From Candidatus Yonathbacteria bacterium RIFCSPHIGHO2_01_FULL_51_10 (GTDB taxonomy: Bacteria > Patescibacteriota > Minisyncoccia > Phycocordibacterales > UBA1539_B), in NCBI GenBank assembly GCA_001823505.1, contig MHUS01000037.1, positions 1 through 5,044 on the forward strand: a stretch of DNA of 5,044 bases. Direction: 5' to 3'. Numbering within the stretch: position 1 is the stretch's first letter; each line of letters starts with the position of its first letter. The notes beneath the pieces were generated by a model. The model was not told where the DNA came from. It ran no database searches and was given only the letters and a program-made list of their open reading frames with translations. Made by a program: the position numbers and the translations under genes. Shown piece by piece: positions 1 to 4,904 of the stretch.

Positions 1-455
1 CACCGCCCGACCCAATACCGGTTCCACCACCGCCAGTTCCTCCCCCGGCTCCCGTGCCAGAACCAACGCCTGTCCCGCCTCCACCACCTCCTGCGCCAGA
101 ACCAACTCCTGTTCCTCCACCTGCTCCGACACCTCCACCACCAGCACCGACCCCTTCTCCAACCCCGACACCTCCACCACCGCCCGCGCCGACACCCACA
201 ACATACACCGTAACGGTCACACGTACCGGGACTATTAGCCCTGCGACCCTTACTATTGTCGTGGGTGACACAGTAGTCTTCAAATATACCAACCCGAACG
301 ACGAGGTCATACTTTCCTTCTCGCCGCAACCACCGAACAACATAAAGCTCGATAAAGATACCACGCAAAAATCCTATACCTTCACCACTGCCGGCACATA
401 CACCTATTCAAAAACTGACGGTGGTGCCACCCAGGCAACGATCTTGGTACAATAA
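1..455 (+). CDS. Pro-rich exported protein with C-terminal cupredoxin-like domain lacking copper ligands (5' end missing)
   Basis: The frame is open from the left edge (first full codon at base 3), so this is the last 150 residues of a longer protein. The GTG at 54 is an internal Val codon inside the Pro-rich run, not a start. Visible residues 1-65 are a Pro/Thr/Ala/Val/Glu linker with motifs such as PEPTPVPPP. Residues 67-150 form a small beta-rich domain with the cupredoxin signature: an early TVTVT strand, ISPATLTIVVGDTVVF (residues 78-93), and AGTYTYS (130-136) near the end. In copper-binding members a His follows the first motif and Cys and His follow the AGTYTY strand. Here those places hold ordinary residues, and the visible 150 residues contain no Cys, His or Met at all. 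The fold is therefore probably structural or used for binding other partners. The stop TAA lies 16 bases before the next start, consistent with an operon. The missing N-terminus prevents a judgement on signal peptide or further domains. Confidence 0.8.
   Translation, partial: PPDPIPVPPPPVPPPAPVPEPTPVPPPPPPAPEPTPVPPPAPTPPPPAPTPSPTPTPPPPPAPTPTTYTVTVTRTGTISPATLTIVVGDTVVFKYTNPNDEVILSFSPQPPNNIKLDKDTTQKSYTFTTAGTYTYSKTDGGATQATILVQ
54..131 (+). repeat. Two imperfect 39-bp tandem copies coding the Pro-rich linker
   Basis: Bases 54-92 and 93-131 are diverged copies in phase with the reading frame. They share the core CCAGAACCAAC followed one base later by CCTGT, and each codes a 13-residue unit beginning V/A-PEPTPVPPP. 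Most differences are at third codon positions in the first two-thirds of the unit, and similarity fades at the end. The unit probably arose by duplication within the linker. Confidence 0.5.
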
Positions 456-471
456 CGCTAGAAACACAGAC

Positions 472-1491
472 ATGAAATTATTTTACTCAACAGCATTTAT
501 TCTCATTATGTTCATGGGGTGGGGCATTTACCTTAGTAGGACTTACACTCCGCCTGAGATTGCTTTTGACGTACTTGGTATTCCCCCAAGCTCAATAGCT
601 GATGTCAACACTTCCCCGACAATTCCCACGCAACCACTTGCTGTTGTGCCACAAACACCGTCCCCCGCCACAAAACCTGCCTCCCCTCCTCCCGCAAAGA
701 CACCGCCTGCTCCTGTGCCAGCACCAACACCTCAACCACAGGGAGACCGCAGCGTGCCGACCACACCCACAAATGTTATCGTGACCGCATCAACAATGAC
801 TCAAGTGAATCTTTCCTGGACCGGATCGACCGACAATGTCGGGGTTTTGGGTTACCGTATCTATCGCAATGGGGTTGAGATCGCAGCAACCGTCGAGACC
901 TTTTACGCCGACATCGAACTCCCTGCAGCAACAACCTTCACGTACTTTGTTGCCGCATATGACGTCTCGGGCAATCTTTCCGGATATTCGAACACCATAG
1001 CGGTAACAAAGGGAGATTCGAGTAACGTGATTGTCGTTGCACCAGCACCTACTCCGACACCTTCCCCGACGCCGACCCCTACTCCCACTCCAACACCAAC
1101 ACCTTCCCCGACGCCGACCCCTACTCCCACTCCAACACCCACTCCTTCGCCCACGCCTTCACCAGCCCCTACCCCGACGCCTCCACCTCCTCCACCTCCA
1201 CCACCTCCTCCGGCAGCCGGGTGTGGAAGCGGTGGCCCATGTACGGCAGCGGATATCGCACCACACAACACGCGGAGTAATTGCTGGGTATACTTAAGCC
1301 CGGTCTACAAGGCATACAACATTACGGCGTATGTTGCGAACGGGAACACTCACCCGGGCGGCGATGTTATTGTTCCGTACTGCGGAACGAACATCTACAA
1401 CTATTTCATTGGCAGCGCCGGTGGACACAAACATTCAAGTTCCGCGCTCAATTCAGTATTGCAAGCATACTACATTGGCGTATTCCAATAA
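472..1491 (+). CDS. Membrane-anchored fibronectin III / Thr-Pro tether / cytochrome b5-like heme protein
   Basis: The protein has 339 residues. I chose the ATG at 472 because it is followed at once by a signal-anchor (residues 3-20, with Lys2 before it); the upstream in-frame ATG at 421 lies inside the preceding gene. Domains in order: anchor; Pro/Ala/Thr linker (about 48-97); one fibronectin type III domain (about 98-179) with the usual LSW, DNVGVLGYRIYRNG and YFVAAYDVSGNLS motifs; a Thr-Pro tether (190-236); a run of 11 prolines (237-247); and a cytochrome b5-like domain (about 256-337). The b5 call rests on DIAPHNTRSNCWV at 261-273, the heme-ligand motif HPGG at 294-297, CG at 304-305, and GHKHSSSAL with YYIG at the end. 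H294 should be one axial heme ligand and H321 (or H319) the other. C271 and C304 could form a disulfide. The anchor places the heme domain outside the membrane. The gene lies 16 bases after the cupredoxin-like gene and upstream of a bis-heme reductase, which suggests a role as extracytoplasmic electron carrier; that role is inferred. Confidence 0.9.
   Translation: MKLFYSTAFILIMFMGWGIYLSRTYTPPEIAFDVLGIPPSSIADVNTSPTIPTQPLAVVPQTPSPATKPASPPPAKTPPAPVPAPTPQPQGDRSVPTTPTNVIVTASTMTQVNLSWTGSTDNVGVLGYRIYRNGVEIAATVETFYADIELPAATTFTYFVAAYDVSGNLSGYSNTIAVTKGDSSNVIVVAPAPTPTPSPTPTPTPTPTPTPSPTPTPTPTPTPTPSPTPSPAPTPTPPPPPPPPPPPAAGCGSGGPCTAADIAPHNTRSNCWVYLSPVYKAYNITAYVANGNTHPGGDVIVPYCGTNIYNYFIGSAGGHKHSSSALNSVLQAYYIGVFQ
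1057..1139 (+). repeat. Perfect 41-bp direct repeat with 42-bp period in the Thr-Pro tether
   Basis: Bases 1057-1097 and 1099-1139 are identical over 41 bases, both beginning ACACCTTCCCCGACG. The single linking position differs (A at 1098, C at 1140). The 42-base period is exactly 14 codons, coding a unit of TPSP followed by TP repeats, so gain or loss of a copy keeps the frame. Third-position identity shows a recent duplication rather than amino-acid selection alone. Confidence 0.9.
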
Positions 1492-1502
1492 CATTCCACC
1501 GT

Positions 1503-2084
1503 ATGACAAAAAATAACCACCCACGGAACGTCATGAGGGCACTATTCGTGTCACCCCGTATCCCCGCCGGCGTATGTATTCTTTTTGTTTTCTTTGCCAT
1601 GGGGATAACATGGTACGCAACAACACTCTCGTCGCGGCAACAACCAGCGCCTCTCTCCTCAACTCTTGGAGAAACGGTTGCCCTCCCCGGGATAGACCTT
1701 GTGGTAGAGAGCGTGCGGCGTGATGCGCACGGCACCGGGCCGCTTGTCCCGCGCCCCGGATATGAATTCGTCATCACCACGGTTACGATCACAAACACTT
1801 CAGAGCGACCCTTTGAACTCATCCCGCTTCTTTCGTTTCATGTAAAAGATGCCGCGGGGAACGTGTATTCTGTGGCTGCTGTCCCCAGTGAGAGCAACCA
1901 GCTCTCGGGTCCTTTGCTTCCGCATGATAAAATACGCGAGGAGATCGGGTTCGAGGTTCTAAAAGATGCGCCGGACCTGCGAATGGTGTTTGAGCCAGGA
2001 ACACCTGCCCATGATGTGGCCCTTATAAACCTTACGGAAGATCCCGGATTCTTCGGTTGGATCCCTTGGCTCAAAACACCCTAA
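1503..2084 (+). CDS. Membrane-anchored DUF4352-like extracytoplasmic protein
   Basis: The protein has 193 residues from the ATG at 1503, 11 bases after the b5 gene. An ATG at 1533 (Met11) is an equally possible start, and neither has a ribosome binding site. An upstream in-frame ATG at 1281 lies inside the b5 domain of the preceding gene and is rejected. Residues about 21-38 are a hydrophobic anchor after Arg/Lys-rich residues, so the rest should lie outside the membrane. Residues 54-176 resemble the immunoglobulin-like DUF4352 family: LGETVALPGIDLVVESV, then YEFVITTVTITNTSERPFEL, DAAGNVYS, LLPHDKIREEIGFEV and LRMVFEP, in the family's order. The C-terminus (183-193) is rich in Trp and Phe. 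DUF4352 domains occur in many bacterial surface lipoproteins and membrane proteins, and no enzymatic role is established. Position between the heme protein and the reductase suggests a structural or partner-binding role in the same complex. That role is inferred from context only. Confidence 0.85.
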   Translation: MTKNNHPRNVMRALFVSPRIPAGVCILFVFFAMGITWYATTLSSRQQPAPLSSTLGETVALPGIDLVVESVRRDAHGTGPLVPRPGYEFVITTVTITNTSERPFELIPLLSFHVKDAAGNVYSVAAVPSESNQLSGPLLPHDKIREEIGFEVLKDAPDLRMVFEPGTPAHDVALINLTEDPGFFGWIPWLKTP

Positions 2085-2096
2085 TACTTTTTATCT

Positions 2097-3446
2097 ATGG
2101 AATTTTATTTCTCACTACCAAGCACCACGAGCATCAAGAAATTTCTTGTTTGGTTTCTTTTCTTTGGCAACCTCTTGGGAATCGTTGTGCTTTGGCTCAC
2201 TAATTCGAGCTACTACATCCAAAACCCTGCGGATGGCAACATTCTCATAGCCCTCGGGCGCATTACCGGTCTCTTGGCTGAGTATTTCATCCTTGTACAA
2301 CTCATGCTCATTGGGCGCGTGCGCTGGCTTGAACATCTTTTTGGATTTGACGTGCTCAACAAAATACACCGCTGGATCGGTTATTCAATCCTCTCGCTCC
2401 TCCTCACCCATCCACTCCTCCTCACCATCGGCAATGCCCAAGCGAATGGCGTTCCGCTGCTTTCACAATTTGCAGATTTTCTCGCAAACAAAAAAGACGT
2501 GCTGAATGCATTTTTCGCACTTCTCATCTTTATTTTCATCGTCGTCATCTCTATTGTGATCGTCCGAAAGAAATTACGGTACGAGACATGGTACTTTACC
2601 CATCTTTTTACCTATCTTGCGATCGGACTTGCGCTCACGCATCAGCTCGGCACGGGAGACTTGCGCAGTGGGTGGGGACTTACCTATTGGTACGTGCTTA
2701 ATTTCGCCGTATTTGGATTTGTCCTTCTTTATCGATTGATTCGCCCACTGTATCTCTTTTGGCGTCACCGTTTCTTCGTTGAACACATCGTGGAAGAAAC
2801 CCCCGATACCTTCTCCCTCTATATTTCAGGAAAAAACTTGGACCGTTTTAAATTTGAGGCTGGTCAATACGCCAATATCACGATCCTTGCACGAGGCATG
2901 TGGTACACGCATCCATTCTCGTTCTCGTCCGCATACAATGGCGCATTCCTTCGATTTTCAATCAAGAGTCTTGGTGATTACACATCAAAAATACGCGAGC
3001 TTAAACCGGGGACACCGATCATCATCGACGGTCCCCTTGGTCTTTTTGTGGAAAAACGCGCCACTCGAGACAAATTTCTTTTTATCGCAGGAGGCATTGG
3101 CATCACCCCACTCCGCGCAATGATCGAATCGTTAACTGCACAAAAGAAAGATATGGTTCTCTTGTGCGGTTCACGCACAGAAAAAGATATTGCGTTCAAA
3201 GATGAATTTGAACTCTTTAAACAACAATCGCCTTCACTTACGACACACCACATCCTGGGAACCCCGACGGAAGGATACGAGTCGGGATTCATCGACAAAG
3301 AAAAGATCGTGCGCCTTGTTCCGGATTTTTATACCCGCGAAGTATTTCTGTGTGGCCCGCCACCCATGATGAAGATCATGGTCGGACACCTCAATGACCT
3401 CGGCTTTGATGCACACCACATCCACTACGAAAAATTCTCCTTTTAA
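2097..3446 (+). CDS. Ferric reductase / NADPH-oxidase-type transmembrane flavocytochrome
   Basis: The protein has 449 residues, complete, with the ATG 12 bases after the DUF4352-like gene. The N-terminal half is a ferric-reductase-like membrane domain with about six helices (roughly 16-35, 49-73, 91-112, 137-156, 166-183, 196-217). The four heme-ligand histidines are present with NOX spacing: H91 and H105 (14 apart) in helix 3, and H169 and H182 (13 apart) in helix 5, predicting two stacked b-type hemes. The C-terminal half is a ferredoxin-NADP reductase-type module. It carries an FAD-binding segment with GQY at 256-258, HPFSFSS at 272-278 and GPLG at 312-315, and a nucleotide-binding segment with GGIGITPL at 332-339, CGSRT at 357-361 and CGPPPMM at 419-425. 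It ends in Phe, like family members whose last aromatic residue covers the flavin. GSRT would fit NADPH preference, but this is tentative. Electrons should pass from cytoplasmic NAD(P)H via FAD and the hemes to the outer face. The acceptor may be Fe(III), oxygen or the neighbouring b5 domain; sequence alone cannot decide. Confidence 0.93.
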   Translation: MEFYFSLPSTTSIKKFLVWFLFFGNLLGIVVLWLTNSSYYIQNPADGNILIALGRITGLLAEYFILVQLMLIGRVRWLEHLFGFDVLNKIHRWIGYSILSLLLTHPLLLTIGNAQANGVPLLSQFADFLANKKDVLNAFFALLIFIFIVVISIVIVRKKLRYETWYFTHLFTYLAIGLALTHQLGTGDLRSGWGLTYWYVLNFAVFGFVLLYRLIRPLYLFWRHRFFVEHIVEETPDTFSLYISGKNLDRFKFEAGQYANITILARGMWYTHPFSFSSAYNGAFLRFSIKSLGDYTSKIRELKPGTPIIIDGPLGLFVEKRATRDKFLFIAGGIGITPLRAMIESLTAQKKDMVLLCGSRTEKDIAFKDEFELFKQQSPSLTTHHILGTPTEGYESGFIDKEKIVRLVPDFYTREVFLCGPPPMMKIMVGHLNDLGFDAHHIHYEKFSF

Positions 3447-3467
3447 CTCCCTGCGTTTAGCGCCCTG

Positions 3468-3490
3468 CGCAAAAACTTGTGTTTTTTGCG
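3468..3490 (+). other. Inverted repeat overlapping a -35 box
   Basis: CGCAAAAAC and GTTTTTTGCG pair around a TTGT loop, giving about nine base pairs with one bulged T. It begins 21 bases after the reductase stop and covers the -35 hexamer at 3477-3482. It might be a weak terminator for the upstream operon, although the T-run lies inside the stem and is followed by GCG. It might instead be an operator for the overlapping promoter. Function is undecided. Confidence 0.4.
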
Positions 3491-3505
3491 ATATTGTGGT
3501 ATAAT
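3477..3505 (+). promoter_or_regulatory. Sigma70-type promoter with extended -10
   Basis: TTGTGT (3477-3482) and a perfect TATAAT (3500-3505) are separated by 17 bases, and TGG immediately precedes the -10, giving an extended -10 element. The predicted transcription start is near 3512. The first gene downstream is the HNH nuclease at 3592, but a strong terminator stands between them. The promoter may therefore drive a short RNA, or the nuclease through an attenuator. Confidence 0.75.
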
Positions 3506-3536
3506 GTAGTTACGTTCAAAATCTGAAGATGCCCTG

Positions 3537-3560
3537 CCCCGACACTCTGTCGGGGTTTTT
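3537..3560 (+). terminator. Rho-independent terminator
   Basis: CCCCGACA (3537-3544) and TGTCGGGG (3548-3555) form a perfect eight-base-pair, GC-rich stem with a CTC loop, followed at once by five T, then C and three more T. It would end transcripts reading through from the reductase operon. It also lies about 25 bases after the start predicted for the promoter at 3477-3505, so it would terminate that transcript too unless antitermination occurs. Confidence 0.88.
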
Positions 3561-3578
3561 CTTTGCCACCGCTCCTTG

Positions 3579-3584
3579 TATACT
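3579..3584 (+). promoter_or_regulatory. Possible -10 box for a near-leaderless HNH nuclease mRNA
   Basis: TATACT lies seven bases before the ATG at 3592 and just after the terminator. A transcript from it would start at or beside the ATG, giving a leaderless or nearly leaderless message. The -35 region at the right distance (TTTTTC around 3556-3561) is poor, so support is only the -10 match and its position. Confidence 0.4.
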
Positions 3585-3591
3585 AAAGTCT

Positions 3592-4275
3592 ATGAGAAAG
3601 ATCCCCACGCGAAAACTCCTACTCGGCGTTGCTATCATTATCCTGGGATGGTACGGGTCACAGACCATGCCGATTGACAGCCCCGCCTCTGCCGGCGATC
3701 AACCGGCAGCGGCTCAAGGCAAAACACTTGCAAACAACCTGATCGCGGCAGTCACGACCACTCGCACCGACCCTTATGTCCCCACCGGCACAGGCCCACT
3801 GCAACTGGCCGTTCGTTCAAAGACAGCAGGTTGCCAGATCAACGGGTCGCTACCGGACCCTCTCTGCACACCGGGCGCGGTATTTGCTGCCGCTACCCCT
3901 GACCAGATCTGCCAGAAGGGCTACAGCAGGAGTGTCCGGAGCGTATCGGTGAGCTTGAAGAAGCGCGTCTATCAAGAGTACGGGCTCACCTACCCCCAGC
4001 CAACCGGCTCATACGAGGTCGATCACTTGATCCCCCTTGAGCTGGGAGGCTCAAACGATATTGCGAATCTCTTCCCAGAAGCCGCCACGCCCACGCCGGG
4101 GTTTCGTGAAAAAGACGTCGTGGAGAACTATCTGCACGGAGAGATGTGTGAGGGCACCATCGACCTTGCCCGTGCGCAGGAGCAAATTGCCACTGATTGG
4201 ACCGTTGTATATGACCACATAACCCCCACTCAACGGGCCGCTCTTTTGCAGCAATTCAGAAGCTGGGCTGATTAA
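3592..4275 (+). CDS. Exported HNH-family nuclease
   Basis: The protein has 227 residues from the ATG at 3592. That start places MRKIPTRK and a hydrophobic segment (about 9-22) at the N-terminus, as expected for a signal peptide or anchor. A PASA sequence at 31-34 could be a signal peptidase site. The upstream in-frame ATG at 3529 would translate through the terminator hairpin and is rejected. The catalytic region is the HNH motif: YEVDH at 141-145 with H145 as likely general base, LIPLELGGSNDIANLFPE through 163 with N159 as the middle Asn, then K174 and H182. Before it comes a segment seen in related proteins of this kind: a Cys-TPG at 92-95, an ICQKGYSRSVRSV at 106-118 and a KRVYQEYG at 124-131. 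C81, C92, C107 and C186 could pair as disulfides, which fits action outside the cytoplasm. Family knowledge gives metal-dependent cleavage of DNA. Its use here, whether nucleotide scavenging, DNA uptake or attack on neighbours, is unknown. No immunity gene is adjacent. Confidence 0.88.
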   Translation: MRKIPTRKLLLGVAIIILGWYGSQTMPIDSPASAGDQPAAAQGKTLANNLIAAVTTTRTDPYVPTGTGPLQLAVRSKTAGCQINGSLPDPLCTPGAVFAAATPDQICQKGYSRSVRSVSVSLKKRVYQEYGLTYPQPTGSYEVDHLIPLELGGSNDIANLFPEAATPTPGFREKDVVENYLHGEMCEGTIDLARAQEQIATDWTVVYDHITPTQRAALLQQFRSWAD

Positions 4276-4282
4276 CCTGTAC

Positions 4283-4312
4283 TTGGGGTTCCCGCAAATA
4301 TTCTGATACACT
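4283..4312 (+). promoter_or_regulatory. Likely promoter of the DedA-glycosyltransferase pair
   Basis: TTGGGG (4283-4288) and TACACT (4307-4312) are 18 bases apart, and TGA just before the -10 gives an extended -10. The predicted start is near 4319, leaving only about eight or nine untranslated bases before the ATG at 4328. No terminator is visible in the 52-base gap, so read-through from the nuclease gene is also possible. Confidence 0.5.
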
Positions 4313-4327
4313 GATTACAACAAACTC

Positions 4328-4900
4328 ATGGATCAACTCATCCCATTCATTATCGCCTACAAATACGAGATCCTCTTCCCCCTCGCCATTATTGAGGGCC
4401 CGCTCCTTGCTGTTGTTGCCGGATTCTTGGTCTCATTGGGAACCCTCAATGTGTTTATCGTCTATGCGATCATCGTCCTAGGTGACGTCATCGGGGACAG
4501 CATATTCTACCTGCTTGGACGTTCGGGTCATTCGTTCCTCGCAAAACACGGCCACTTCATCGGCGCCACTCCCGAGCGCCTTGCCACTACCCGCGAATAT
4601 TTTGACAATCACCACACCAAAGCGATCACCGCCTCAAAACTCATCCACGGGATCGGCGTCACCGGGCTCATCACGGCGGGAAGCCTCAAAATCCCCTACC
4701 GTAAGTTTATTACGACCTGCATGCTGGTGTCATTCCCCCAGGCAGCAGTACTCCTTGTTATCGGCATCCTCTTTGGTCACGCATACAACCAGATCGGGCA
4801 TTATTTTAGTGTCTTCGCGGAATGGGGAGTCATCGTAGGGATCACGGTGTTAGTGATTTTCTTGATCTACAGACTGACAAAACGGTTACCATCGGCATAA
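4328..4900 (+). CDS. DedA/VTT-family membrane protein
   Basis: The protein has 190 residues, near the usual length of the shorter DedA members. DedA proteins are integral inner-membrane proteins linked to lipid-carrier translocation and membrane homeostasis, and some members act as undecaprenyl-phosphate or phospholipid flippases. Family features visible are EGP at 23-25 in the first re-entrant region, GDVIGDSIFYLLGR at 52-65 (the conserved GD..GD...Y..GR pattern), and a later segment with FDNHHTKAITASKLIHGIG at 92-110 followed by TAGSLKIPYRKF at 116-127. The usual Arg-rich 'GRF-PG-R' stretch is replaced by SKLIHGIG, so the substrate path may differ from E. coli YqjA or DedA. Further hydrophobic helices lie at about 128-150 and 165-182, and the C-terminus is short and basic. 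The ATG at 4328 is the first in frame after the promoter. The next gene starts four bases after the stop, so the two are probably cotranscribed. The exact substrate cannot be told. Confidence 0.88.
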   Translation: MDQLIPFIIAYKYEILFPLAIIEGPLLAVVAGFLVSLGTLNVFIVYAIIVLGDVIGDSIFYLLGRSGHSFLAKHGHFIGATPERLATTREYFDNHHTKAITASKLIHGIGVTGLITAGSLKIPYRKFITTCMLVSFPQAAVLLVIGILFGHAYNQIGHYFSVFAEWGVIVGITVLVIFLIYRLTKRLPSA

Positions 4901-4904
4901 CATT

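Noticed and set aside
54..56. GTG as start of the first gene
   Set aside because: The frame stays open to the window's left edge and codes the same Pro-rich linker upstream, so this is an internal Val codon and the gene is 5'-truncated.
421..471. Upstream in-frame ATG for the b5 protein
   Set aside because: It lies inside the end of the cupredoxin-like gene and would put a 17-residue polar, Arg-containing extension in front of a clear signal-anchor that begins at the ATG at 472.
1041..1212. CRISPR-like repeat array
   Set aside because: The repeats are directly adjacent, in-frame with a 42-base period and code Thr-Pro; there are no unique spacers.
903..1271. Minus-strand frame coding Gly/Val repeats
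   Set aside because: It is the complement of the Thr-Pro and poly-Pro codons and the fibronectin III region of a well-supported gene; low complexity keeps it open.
1281..1502. N-terminal extension of the DUF4352-like protein
   Set aside because: It would overlap the heme-binding part of the b5 gene by about 200 bases in another frame, while the starts at 1503 or 1533 give a normal membrane anchor.
2064..2096. Separate promoter for the reductase (TTGGCT with a TATCT-like box)
   Set aside because: The spacer is about 19 bases and the -10 match is poor; the 12-base gene gap fits cotranscription better.
3529..3591. Upstream in-frame ATG for the HNH nuclease
   Set aside because: It would translate through the terminator hairpin and put 21 residues before an already good signal sequence. 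I keep it only as a possible leader signal in the attenuation idea.
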